A DNA stretch of 64,000 bases from Macrocystis pyrifera (lineage: Eukaryota; Sar; Phaeophyceae; Laminariales; Laminariaceae): assembly GCA_031763025.1 (NCBI GenBank), contig JASSKH010000007.1, positions 12,382,454 to 12,446,453 on the forward strand, given 5' to 3'. A program made the translations under genes and the position numbers. Below the pieces are notes generated by a model. The model did no database searches. It saw only the letters and a program-made list of their open reading frames with translations, and was not told where the DNA came from. The first letter of the stretch is position 1. Every line of letters begins with the position of its first letter. This document shows positions 43,996 to 55,698 of the stretch, piece by piece.

Positions 43996-44190
43996 GTACG
44001 ACGTACGTACGAGTACATGCAGCAGCAGCATGCAGATTACAGGCGCGAGGTGAATGCAGCCTTGGCCGCAAGGCTCAAGCCTATCTGCACGCACAAACAA
44101 CAACTTGCCCGTGAGCTAGAAGTGGGGCGCGCTGCCCCAGAGGTGCAGGCTGCGCCGTCGATCTCCCGGTCTCGGCGAAGTGCAGTATAG
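43993..44190 (+). CDS. Short helical open frame, function unknown
   Basis: A plus-strand frame of about 65 codons, opposite to the KDZ gene, beginning with GTG. It is rich in Gln, Arg, Glu and Ala with heptad-like spacing (QQQHADYRREVNAALAARL). It could be part of a coiled-coil exon or chance. Confidence 0.2.
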   Translation: MVRRTYEYMQQQHADYRREVNAALAARLKPICTHKQQLARELEVGRAAPEVQAAPSISRSRRSAV

Positions 44191-44941
44191 CAACACGCAG
44201 CCGAGTGTCGATGCTCTGTGTTTAGGTACGAGGTATGTTCTTCTTGTTTACTTGTTAACGGTAAAACAGTACCGACCGCATGCTGCAACTTGATCTGTAC
44301 AAGATGTGTTTCACAGGGGGGAGCATCTTTCTCGTGCTGCCTGTCGCCAATCCCAAGGCCTCCCCAGGAACGTGCGATTCGTTCACGCTCGCGCGTCCGT
44401 GTCTACGCTGCAACTCCATCCTCTGGGCTTGGTTGTGCGCTGTCCCGCAACACGTGTCTTGCAAAAGGCAAGGCTGACATTTTTCCAATTAAAGCTCAAC
44501 GCCACAACATCGATGCCGGCACTGCTTTTTATTTTATTTTCGAGAGGCGGCATCATAGAACGGAGTTTTTGGTTGCATTTTGTTTTTTACCAATCACGGA
44601 TTGGTTAATTTCCCAAAGATATTTTCCCCCCGATAACGACCATGCGACATCCTTCGTTTTTTTTTGCGTACTAGAAGGAATCCATTCCCATCCCTAACTG
44701 TGGAACGGTGAATGGGAACCTGTCGCCAACCGAAAAGTAACATCATAGTGTTGTCGCCATTAAATATCCCGAAGGCCGATGTCATATTAGTCTTTCTTTT
44801 AATGGTAGACTGGACGTGTCATTCCCTGCGGCAGCAGCCACTTTGTAGCCAACTGCCGAAGGGACGTTATTCTCCAACTATCCTTACCGGTCGACGATGT
44901 TGGTGCCCCCCCACGAAGGGTCAGGGTGGTTCAGCAAGTAC

Positions 44942-45581
44942 CGGCGGCGTCGGCACGCCAAGTCGTAGAAAAGCAGCTGTGGTCGCCCTGCCTCCTCTTT
45001 CCATATATGCGTTAGCGCCTGTTGGACCTCCCCCATCCCCTCTGATTCCCACAAAGGAGCTATCCCTGCAATGATGCCGCAAGTGTAGCTCCCGACAAAG
45101 TGTCCGAAGCTTGTCCTGGGTGCGAACATGAACCTGAGGAGTCGAATGTGTTCCTCCTTTGGCGCGTTGAAGCGATAAATAGTGCGGACGGTGCGGCGCG
45201 GTGTGGGTTATCCGTTAGTTGGAGACGAGGTAGACTTGTACACGAATTCCCCTACATATATCGGCGGCGTCGGCACGCCAAGTCGTAGAAAAGCAGCTGT
45301 GGTCGCCCTGCCTCCTCTTTCCATATATGCGTTAGCGCCTGTTGGACCTCCCCCATCCCCTCTGATTCCCACAAAGGAGCTATCCCTGCAATGATGCCGC
45401 AAGTGTAGCTCCCGACAAAGTGTCCGAAGCTTGTCCTGGGTGCGAACATGAACCTGAGGAGTCGAATGTGTTCCTCCTTTGGCGCGTTGAAGCGATAAAT
45501 AGTGCGGACGGTGCGGCGCGGTGTGGGTTATCCGTTAGTTGGAGACGAGGTAGACTTGTACACGAATTCCCCTACATATAT
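44942..45581 (+). repeat. Perfect 320-bp tandem duplication inside the KDZ gene
   Basis: 44942-45261 and 45262-45581 appear identical by eye at every position read. Each copy carries the acceptor and nearly all of the exon with the second catalytic Asp. Only the left copy (45156-44888 on the minus strand) runs on to the IVDR donor; the right copy (from 45476) hits a stop just past its end. Skipping the right copy restores a clean 269-nt exon. Confidence 0.9.
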
Positions 45582-48500
45582 CTTTTTCGCCAGCACGGGG
45601 AAGGAATGCGTACGGTGGGTGCCGCGAGGAGTTTCAACGCCTCTGTTTGCTGTAATTCGTATCTAAACATACGATGGCTACTATTCTTAGTCGCACGAGT
45701 ATCGGCCAAACTGTGGTCACTGTCAGCCGCGCACTTTGAGCTTGTTTTCGATTAAGCCTAATCTTGTGTACCTACTGGAGCTCAATGCAGACACCCCCCC
45801 ATAACAGCCATGTGGGGAATTCTGGGTCTGACGGACAATTAATAGTGACAATTTAGGAGGTCTTATACGGCGCTGTTCAGGGCGGCAATGTATTAATCAT
45901 CGACTTCACACACTAGTTTCCAAATGGTTTCCTGGACGCTCTCGCTAGCGATGGCGTAAGTGTCGTATGCCTTGCAGGGAAAGCAATCGAAAAGCTCCTC
46001 CTTGACATGGCTCTGCACCTGCTGTTTGAGCCTATTGCGTGTGCGATGTGCCTCGTCGCGGATAGATCCTTTATGACAAGTCGTGTCAATTCGTATATTG
46101 CTGATGTGTAATGTTGCAAGTCCTTTCCATGTCGTGATTCCTGAACGCTGTTTATTTCAGGTCGTCGTCTTGTACGCCTGGTTTTGTTGGGGTGCCACCT
46201 ATCTTCACGCTGGTAGTAGGCGTTAAACCTCGAGCATTCGAGCACGTCCCCATTCGTCTATCCGGATCGTGCCCATCCTACTGAAATAATCCATGAAAGT
46301 CTCTATCGCCTACGCCTTATGTAGCACGCCACTGTCACGGTGGCGCTTATTTGACTAACGCCAGATTCCTGTGCAGCCCAGCACCATGGCTTCTGCCCGA
46401 AGCCCTTTCCGTCTGTCGCACATAATTAGCTCTGTCGATAACATCTTGTCGCCTTTGCCTGTGGTCAACAAATATGTCTGTCGTGGTTACTCTGATCCAC
46501 GAGCCCGCACTCTAGTCCAGGCCTGATTTGTCTTACCCCAGCGCATCGGCGACATTGATCCAATGTCCATGTCGATGCTATTGTGTAAGTCCTTACGTAG
46601 CGGTAAAAGTACAGACTAGCCCCGCCGACATTGAGGCCCGAAGTTCTTTAACGTAGTTCCGTCGTCGCGGCCCAAACGAACGTTTGTGCGTTGTTCTTTT
46701 CGTCAGGAACCCACCTGCGTTGTGCGCTACAGGACGGGTTGTTTGTTCCTTTTTCCATGGGTGGTCATGCTTTACCTCGGGTATGTCGTCTGCACCCTGC
46801 GCGTTTAGTCGCCTCCTCCACCCCGTCTTCTCGTTGTGGCTCCTCCACGTATCCTCCATGTGGGAGTGTCCCCCGCACGTCAGTCTGTTGGGTTGGTGGT
46901 GGTTTGTGCACTGCTGTGGCGTCGTCACAGCGCACAGGTGGCCGACTTCCTCTTCATGCGCTGCACACAATCTGATTCCGCCGGATGTCGTCAAGCAGTC
47001 AGTGTGTCAACTCAGCGATGTGACGTTGATGCTCTCACGCCATTTGGGACATATGATTAATATAGCGCATCCGCCAACGCACTACAATCTATGAAGTCGT
47101 ACGATAGCACGGCGCGCTTTATATGTATCGTTCCAACGCCTCTACATCGGCACCACATAACCCACGACGTACATTGTTGTGTAGCCCTTGTGGCATAACG
47201 TCAAAACCCCTAGCATCGTTCAACACACGGCCCCTACCCTCTTAGTCGTCGAGAAACTCTCGTCCACGGGCGACCTGTGCGTTACGTATTCCAACATTCG
47301 ACCGTGGTGACATATTCGGGGTCGTACATGTATGCGTTACTGGGGGTGTGTCCGTACCGCCTCCAGGCCGCGCGCTTCACCAAGTGTACGACAACGTTGA
47401 GGCAGGCCCAGGATGGTGAACGTTCGAGCAGCATGTGTGTCCCGCGCGTAACGTCTATGTTGTCGACGTCCTTTTCGTATTGTAATAGTCCTGCACAAAC
47501 GTGGGATTCCTATTTGTTCATGATACTTTCGTCCGCCCAACTTTGGCAGGTCGAGCTTGCACCCGTGGAAGATGGCGTGTCGTGTAGCCGTAATGCCGTC
47601 CACCACCGCAGCCTTCACAGAGTGAGATTCACCGTCTACGACGATGTCCTTCCTGCACAAGTCGCACGCATGCCCTGCCCAAGCTGAGGTTTCCCACACA
47701 GTATGCAACACTTCCGTCATCGGCTCTCTTAGGCCCCCCCATTCGTTCGATCCGGCCTCTTCTCCGTACATCGACAGTATGGGCACTTCCTGGGGTGTGT
47801 GCGCCAGAATCTCCGCGTTGGGGGGCGCAAACCATAGCCACGGACCTGAGTGCATCGCACCAAGGACGTGTGTGGTGTGCGTCGTTAATGTTCTTAGGAC
47901 AGTGACGTCGGATGACCGCATGACGTAGTTGCGGCGAGGTTGATTCGGTGTTATGGTAGGAAGGTGTTTTAGGTTGTTCATGTAGGCCCCCTGCCCCCCA
48001 ACTCCCAAATTAAAATTTGGAACCCCTGCATTTTTGTCCTCACTTGGGCAGCTACTTCCTAACCACTGTCCACTCCTGAGCTCGTGCGGTGGGCCTGCGA
48101 ACTGCTGCGTCCATCGCGAAGGCGTGTAGGGTAGCGCAAATGGTCCACGACGCTGGTGTGATGTAGAAGGTCTACGCGCTAGTTACACCGGTTCGCGAAA
48201 TTGCACGAACATGGTGTCTCGTGTGTACAATCAAACACCACAACAACGTGTCTCCCTCTCGTAATAATAAGTAAATATTGAAGGTAACATACAAACCTAT
48301 AATTAGCATCATATTGGTGGATCACTCAACTTCGCGCAAAGTACAACTAACTCCGCGTTCATGTATGTGAACTTGTGATCCTAGCTGCATTGTGCCTCGT
48401 TCGCCCCCCTGGCTTTCCCTGGGATACCCTGTTCAATCTTCAATGCTCGAACAAGTACTTATCTTGTCTCATTCGCGATAATTTCTACCCGTGCTTCAAC

Positions 48501-49288
48501 ATCACTGATCTTGGCCCGTTAATACTGCTCGTGGGAGGTGCATCTAGTCCCCACAGCTACCTTCGGGGCATTACGTAGACACGTTCGACGTGAAATTTCG
48601 GGGGGAGCACCTGTTCCGTTCAGAAATCAACTCGGAGTGGCGTCTAGGTTTCGCTTGTATAGGAAACCGTCTCATTGCGTGGGCGGGTTTGATGGAGAGA
48701 TACGTGTGAATGACCGTAGCAACATGTGACCGTTGCGAGTCCCCCGTCCTCAGGGATCGTACGCTCCCTCGGAGTTAACGTCAGCCTCCCTCCTCGTGAG
48801 CAGACTGTTTGTCGGGCCGAAAGATTGCGAGTCAACGAGGATTGTCCCCTCCTTGGGACAACAGTTCGGAGAGGGTAGGTCCATGCTCTCACCTCACCGC
48901 TCGACAGGGGTGGGGGCTGCAACCCCAACGTGACGTCCGTGGTTTAACGTTAGAATACCTCATCTTGGGGGTTAGGTTTAGGTCGTCACTCACCCACGCC
49001 CTGTTTGTGCTTGAGTATGGCGAAAATAGCCCAACACTCGGTGAGAACCGGCCCTGTCAGCGGTGTCGTACCAGCCCTTCCGTCCCGCCTCACCGTGCGT
49101 GCATGTAGGTTGGCGATGGTGCTGAACCCCACTCTGTTCAAGGCACGCAGCAGGTCCAACGACGAGCGTCGCCGTAAGAATCGGCGACAACAATATAGGC
49201 ACTGTCCATGTGCGCGTGTTTGCACACCCTTACCGACTTACCATGACAGCGTGTAATGTCGTGTGATCGTTCCTCGATCCATTAAGGA

Positions 49289-49413
49289 GTCGCCCAGACA
49301 TACATTGCTTGCACGAAGCACGAAGGGCCGTGAGGTGTCTGCTGGGTCGCATTAAGGGTGAGCTGCATCCTACTAAGAACCGCTTGTGAGGCGGACTTGC
49401 GTATGGATGACAG
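49289..49413 (+). mobile_element. Family B short element, copy 6 (partial)
   Basis: Matches the right half of family B: CATTGCTTGCACGAAGCACG, GGTGAGCTGCATCCTACTAA and GCGGACTTGCGTATGGATGA. It is the only family B copy seen inside the island. Confidence 0.7.
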
Positions 49414-49703
49414 CGTAAACGCGTTTCTTTAATTTCCGGTGTTGCCACTTCCAGAGACTGCAGTGGGAGTACTATGTAACTGCCTCTTGGGTGCCTTACC
49501 TTGAGCACTACGTGATACGATCAATTCCTTTGTGCAGAGTAAAGGTTCTTTACTTCGCACAAATGATCTCACTCGACAACCACCTGCGGGCGACCGCCAA
49601 GAAAGAAAACAAAACAAATACAAAAAAAAAAACGGTACCCTGGATGTGTGGCTCACGTGTTGAGTGGCATGTTTTACAGTGTCGTTGCCAAATACGCCAA
49701 CCC

Positions 49704-49727
49704 AACCGGGGGAGGGGGGGGGGGGGG
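49704..49727 (+). repeat. G-rich homopolymer tract
   Basis: A run of G with one interruption. Confidence 0.85.
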
Positions 49728-52700
49728 CTGGTACGGCCAAGCATGTGTTGACGAACAAGAACGGTTGCCGACGGTTGCGTTCGTTCCATTGCCAGGGCTG
49801 ACCCCGGGATGGATCTCAGCCCCTAGAGAACCTCTTGGTCTCCGGCTAAGCATTGCACGCGCTGTGGCTGTTTAAACAAATTGCGTGTTGCGATGTATGT
49901 GCGCCGCCAATGGCTAGGATGAAATTCAACAACAAACCTACAATGCAGTCAGTGTCTTGAGGCAGGTGATATGTCGACGCAGTCTACACGCGAAAGTGCC
50001 AGTTAAGATCGATCCGACCTCATGAGGATTCCACGCGGCACTGCGCCTGGAGTGCTTGAACGTCGAAATGTACATTTCACTCATATACTCGGGACACAGA
50101 CTACCACAAAGTTTTGTCCCTCTCGATAATTTATGGTACGCCACGCACGTAACCCAGGGGTCCACCGAAGCACTTCCGGCGAAGTGGTCGCCGCGTTTCC
50201 TGACAAGGGCGCCCTCGTCCATAACCTACAGCCACATGCGCAATGTGGCGATTTTCCGCAGCGTGGCCTACTGTGGCGCGCATACGCGACGCACCCCTTG
50301 GCTTTTAGCGTCATGTACGTCTTTCCTCCAATGGCCTCGTTAGATGTAGGACATAGTGATCCTTCGTGGTGCCGCCATCTGCGGACAGCACCCGCGTCTT
50401 TGTTGTGGTTCGCCCACATATGTACGCGTTGTAATCGATGTTTGCTTGGAACAAGCGCAACACCTTACGCCACGTGTAATCGAGCACTTGTTTCGTGAAT
50501 GCTACGGCATGAAGTATATCTGATTAGGCGAACATGACCGTGCGAAGGAGTTCCTAGAAGAACTGACATTAGCTCAGTCGAAGGTCTTTTGGATTTTCCT
50601 TGTCGGGTAAAAACGATTTGATTTCCCGGATTCGAGGCGGACCTCTTGTCCGGGGGCGAGACGACCCGAGTTCCCCTACCTCTATCGACTTGCTCGCCGC
50701 GTGGTGGCCACGAGAGGTCGTTCTTTCGTCGACACGCTAGCCGCGTAGGTGGAAGGTTGAACGGATGCGGCGAAGCTTCCGAGGCACGACGTAGGGCAAG
50801 TCCGCACGAACTACGACGCCGAAAGGATGATAGCCTCTGCACGTGTTGATCATGCGCGACCCGCGCTGTTCACCGACGAAACACTGGTACGACAGGCAAC
50901 AGGTGCGCGTGTCGAGCGTGGGCAGGCGAGGATGAACGCTTGTCGGTAGCCACGGCTGGGCTGGGCTCTAGGGCTAATGTAAGTGGTTCGTCCGGGTCGT
51001 TTGTGTACGCGTGTACCACGGGCAACTCTCATCTCAGACGCCAGTTATAGCCGGAATGCAGCCCCTGCAGGCGCTCGTCTTCGGGCGGTCGAAGTTCGAA
51101 TACTTGGAAGGGTGGATTTGTTGTAGGCGAAAGCACCGTGAAATAAACGCAACTGCACAACTGTCGTCCGAAAAAAAAAGAATTACTTATTGCTTCATAC
51201 AGTGCCCCGCTACGGACCATGGCGTACAACCGCGTTGTTGTTTTTTTTGTGTTTTTGGCGCGTCGGTCGCACGAGTGTGTGTTTTGTTTATTCGTATTAA
51301 ACAGCCGTAGATCTCTCGATCGTATTCCGCCGCGCTCAACCCCAGGAGGATGAACGCGAGTCCCGGCGGGTAACGACGACGCACACGGACCATGTACACC
51401 TCCTCGTTCTTGGTTGTTGTTAAATCGGAAGGAGGTGGTGTCCGTACGTAGGGCATTGCGCGGAATGACGAAGCTGCGTACGCTTGTGGCTGTGCCACGG
51501 CTATAATAAACTACAGCCCTTGTAAATCCTAACAAACGTCCCACTTTGCATGGTATCGACCAGTGCCCAACGGTGCGAGTCGACTTAGACTACATGTGCC
51601 TGACCACGGCGAGGTCCTGTCCGTGTCCCACATGCAGCATGAGCGGGATTCCTGAGGCCCGCGCTGCCATTGACGACGGAGCGGTCAAGCAGAAGGCGGT
51701 CTTTAGTACATTTCCTCCATCGGTGTTAGTTGCGCCATTTCTCTACATGTTTCAAAGAAAAGACCATCGAAAGACGACAACTGCGAGACGAACCGCGAGG
51801 TAACGGGGAAGATCCCATCCCTGTTGAAATGCTTGCGACAGTCCACACGATGGCTCCATACACGTACAGGGGTCCTACAAGCTAAGGTTGCGTCGATTAT
51901 CAATATCAGTGGCCCTTCCATGCCAATGTGGGACGCGCACAAACAACCGCGTTGGTAAACGTCACCAAAAAAAACGTCGGAGTCCGTATTCTTCCGGTTG
52001 ATCCTCTATGCCCTCTACGTGCTGTCCCTCTTGCCCTCTTCATTTGCTGTATGCCGATAAGTTGTTCCCACTATCACGTCCGCCGCTCTACTCCATGCCA
52101 CATCCATACCTGCCTTCTACTGCGTGCGGTATCTGGTCGTACGAATTCCGCCCGACTCTTGTGTTGAAGGAGTGCTCGTGCTGCCCGGGCGACGTATTTG
52201 TGGTCGTGCTCTGTGCTAGTCGTCTGTTCCGTTTGTTTTGCACGCGTCCGGGTCGTTTCTAGGTAGTTGTTCACTCGAACGTGTACTGTTCTGGTATTAT
52301 CCTTCGACCGCATGAGTCAACGGCGTCCATGTGCTGCCTCCCGTTGCCGTCGCACGAGTTGTGGCTGTAGATATAGCTGTGCAAATTGTTTTGGCGTTGG
52401 TCGTTGTCGCGAGAGTCAAATTTCGACGTGACAACGTCATCCTGTCGTTTGTGGCCCCCTCTTAATTTTCATCGTGCAACAACTCTGTGCGTGTCGACCA
52501 ACATCATGTCACCTCGGCCGCCCATTTTCCCTACTACCACGCAATTTGCCCCGTTGTCGGTGCGTCGTGGTAATGCAATATTCTGCGTTGGACGTAGTCC
52601 GGCGATAATGTCGGCCGAATGTCGGGGCGTCGTCCTGCCTGCTCTCGTTAGCTCTGCGCGTCATGTCCGTCTCGCACACATAATCATTACTAAGTTAACG

Positions 52701-53121
52701 TTTTTGATTTTTCTTCCCAACTGTAACAACAGACTGTCTCCCCGATTGTCGGTGTATCCGAACTGACATGGTGCTCTGAAGCACGTAGGTTGTAGAATAC
52801 GAGGAGGTCAGCCTTTCGACGCTTCCAACTCCGGATCCGTCGCGAACTGGCCTTCTATGGCGTGTATAGATGGGCGAAAGTACTTTATCGGGTAAATTAG
52901 CAACCGGGATGTCTTTCCAATTGTTGTTTATCGCAAAAATAGCGATAGGTGCGATGTGAAGGATGGGGGCGACATGTGAATCGCATTTGCCCAGAGGCTG
53001 CGAGGAAGTATCCACATAAATGTCCTTGGTGTTTCGAAAAATTTTCGTCCGCCAATTCGAAACATGAGATTTGTGGTAGCGACACAATATCAATGGCACA
53101 TCGGTCTCCTTTGTTTTATTT

Positions 53122-53571
53122 TTAATTTTTTTTCCTATTTACGTCGATATTTGCGGATATGGATCTATTGGTTTGTCGACGAACGGATGTCACCATGAAT
53201 ACAGAAATACACGGAGGTGCTGTCGCAATTTCATTTGCAATAGTAATACACATGGAGTGTCTAAATCTCGGACCAAAACTCGTAAGAACCGCCTGGATAT
53301 TCCAGTATCTGTTTTCTTCGTGAGGATTCCAGGTGACGTAGTACATCACTCCAACGTCGTAGGGTACCACCCCCGTACGTACTTCAAACGTTACGGCTCT
53401 CAACCAACACCGGGGCCAGGGTCCGACGAGGGGATCCCTCAAGAGATGCAGTTCACGTTGGGCTCTCCTGTAACGTGCTCTTTGGCGATACAGCAGTACA
53501 GCAGTAAATACACCACATTCTGTATTGAACGCCATGGGTAGACTTGGCCTTAACATACGGCATTTATTCAT
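53122..53571 (-). CDS. Unassigned coding-like segment
   Basis: A 149-codon open frame on the minus strand. The stretch VVPYDVGVMYYVTWNPHEEN followed by FGPRFRHSMCITIANEI looks like ordinary folded protein. No family recognised. A WNPHE motif also occurs in a minus-strand frame near 50000-50040. It could be an exon of the KDZ gene, which spans it. Confidence 0.25.
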   Translation of the reverse strand: MNKCRMLRPSLPMAFNTECGVFTAVLLYRQRARYRRAQRELHLLRDPLVGPWPRCWLRAVTFEVRTGVVPYDVGVMYYVTWNPHEENRYWNIQAVLTSFGPRFRHSMCITIANEIATAPPCISVFMVTSVRRQTNRSISANIDVNRKKN

Positions 53572-54999
53572 CGCGACATCCTCTCCGCGTTCTGCAGAGC
53601 AGCCTCACACGTTCAACTCTCCAGGATTTCACACGCGACGTACTCAACACCCCGTTACCTGCGTTCACCACATACTCGACCAGAAGGGCACACTAAAACG
53701 TTTCACCTTACCGTTCCCTACCCCTAGGTGTACGCCAGGCCTAGTGTATTGCTTGCCAAGAAAACAACGTCCCTTGTACAGTCTCGGTGGACCGGGGATG
53801 GACGTCTTCTGCATATCGTGTTCGGCTGTGGGAGGCCGGCTGACATCCATGCTGTCGCACTCGTGTTCTCGAATGCGAATTGGTATCGCTTGTGTCTCTA
53901 TTTGTCTGCCTCCGATGTGTTCATCTTGCTGCGTTTTTGCATAAATATCCAGTGATTCGGCCGCAAATAATAATATTAGGTTTCATCTTCATTCTGCAGT
54001 CCGAAACCTAGACATGAAGTGCGGCGGGTTCAGCTGACTACATATTACCTTTGGTGTGAGTTGGGAAAACTGGCGAATGCCAGGTCAGAGAGCACGTGCA
54101 AACGCCCTGTGACTGGATGATTACACCGATGTCCTATTTTCCTCCCGAAAACTTGACATCGCATACTTATCACTTGGAGGATGGATGTCAGCCTCAGGGC
54201 GAATTGAGGTCGTATGAAGTCCTTCTCGTAGGGATCGAATGGAGGCGTGCATGTGTGAATGAGCACGGCGGATTATAACATTGAGGACATTGTACTTTAG
54301 GGGCACTTTTGGGTGTTGGTACGCGAGAGGCCTTCGGGTAGGAGAGTGTGCATTGATTAAAGTGGCCGACCCGGTTAACGAAGCCGCTTCTCTGACCCTT
54401 GTGTTTGCACAAGCACCTAGCGGGTCACGTAGGGCCGACAAGCTGGCGGGTCACCATCCGACACCGCACGACCCAACCCCTCATACTTGGAGAATTTACT
54501 CGGCCCTACACTACCCAACCCGTGTTGCTTTGAGAACTCCAGAGAAGACCCGACCCGACCCGACTCAGAACATATGAACTATTGCCCCTACTTGTCGCGA
54601 CCCAGTTGGTGATTAATTTTGTAACACTTTGCCGGCCCAGACCGCTCAGACCCGACCTGCGTTTTATTTTTGCACTTGACAACCCTGCCTCACCCCACCT
54701 GTCCGTACCCGACCCGAGTCGACCCTATCCGAGCCGACCCGAGAAGAGCAGACCGGTTTTTACCCCTGACAATTCGAAGATGAAGGCGCTCGCGCCGCTT
54801 GTGGGGTCGTCACCCTCCCGACTTAGTGACGTCAAATTAGCTTTGCATGCAGGCATACCGCTCTCCCATCTTCGAGATCTATAAAGTTCGACCCCAGTGA
54901 GTACCGGGCTGAATAGTATCTTGTGTTTTTCGTCGGACGTTTTCTTATTCTGGACTAGCTCATGCTCTCGTTGTCTAGGTATCTAGATATTGTGCGCAC

Positions 55000-55698
55000 C
55001 TCATAGAACACTGCATGATAGCAGTCAACGTCAGGAACTTGGTGGAGATGATCATCTTCCCGGATTTGTTTGTGATGTACTCCGGGATCCGGCCATCAGA
55101 CCAAGGGTAGAACAGATGCCACCTGCAGCGCTTTTCGCCTATTACTTCATGGATCACCCTTTTGTTTACGTAGTAAGTTGCCCCACAGCCGCCGGCGCAG
55201 GTTTTCACCACGTGCCAAGTGCTGAAGCAATCGTCGACCTCAATGACTGTCGCCTGCATCTTGCGTACACGAAGGGCCTTCGTGCAGCACACGTTGATAT
55301 CCGGGACGAAAGACCTCTTCACGTACGGGGGACAGACGCCCGCGATGGACGCCGGCAGTGATTCTTTGAACAGGGCGCGTACGTCGGGCGCACCAGCTGC
55401 GTCGAACATTGCCGTCAGGCATTCGTACTGTTCGGAAGTGAGCCCGTAATGCGTGCGGAAGGATTCCGATAAGTACTGAAGTTGTGTCTTGCTACAACGG
55501 CCTCCGTTGTTGGTGGTCCTCATCAATGTGTGGTCTGCCGTGGCTTGCAGCAGTACCAGCATTCTGCCTGGGGGCGTCCCGTGGAAGAGGCTAGCGGCCG
55601 GAGTTGTCGCCATCGCTAAGTCTTCGAACAGGCCCATGGCGTCGGGTAAGTAACCAGGTAGTAGACGCAGGCAGACTACGCCCGGGGTAGATTTTGTC
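55000..55698 (-). CDS. KDZ-associated Cys-cluster exon
   Basis: A 699-nt exon with acceptor tttgcag|G and donor gag|gtgcgc, open throughout (233 codons). N-terminal half: leader with GLFEDLAMATTPAASLFHGT, then CSKTQLQYLSESF. C-terminal half: HVVKTCAGGCGATYYVNKRV and HLFYPWSDGRIPEYI, then MIISTKFLTLTAIMQ. The C-x3-C knuckle followed by aromatic/proline-rich text and a KFL segment matches the Cys cluster that accompanies KDZ transposases. Its position 7 kb upstream of the catalytic exons, on the same strand, suggests one gene. The exons joining them were not found. Confidence 0.6.

Larger units (their letters stand above)
42707..47900 (-). mobile_element. KDZ-type DNA transposase, catalytic exon chain
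   Basis: Kyakuja-Dileera-Zisupton transposases use a D-D-E core with a Cys-rich insert. Blocks on the minus strand: about 47900-47500 has CDLCRKD and AAVVDGIT (first Asp); 47491-47286; 46714-46653; 46140-45914; 45156-44888 has GSYTCGIIAG, LLFYDLAC (second Asp) and ends IVDR; 42872-42707 opens FHFRSHKEPDC and has NSSMAESNN (catalytic Glu). From 47491 on, all junctions keep phase (2,1,0,2), and VDR|FHF restores the family motif across a 2-kb intron. The join between the first two blocks needs a frame change. The last block meets an in-frame stop after SFIEGAYG with no donor seen, earlier than expected for the family. A related Cys-cluster exon lies at 55000-55698. The transposon's ends were not identified. 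Confidence 0.8.
48010..54990. other. Island segment with unassigned coding-like pieces
   Basis: This should contain the KDZ exons between the Cys cluster and the first catalytic Asp, but none could be placed. Minus-strand pieces with coding flavour are 53122-53571 (GVMYYVTWNPHEENRYWN), 52695-53099 and 51703-51942 (LILIIDATLACRTPVRVW). 54540-54760 is rich in CCCGA words. A family B copy is at 49289-49413. Confidence 0.35.
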
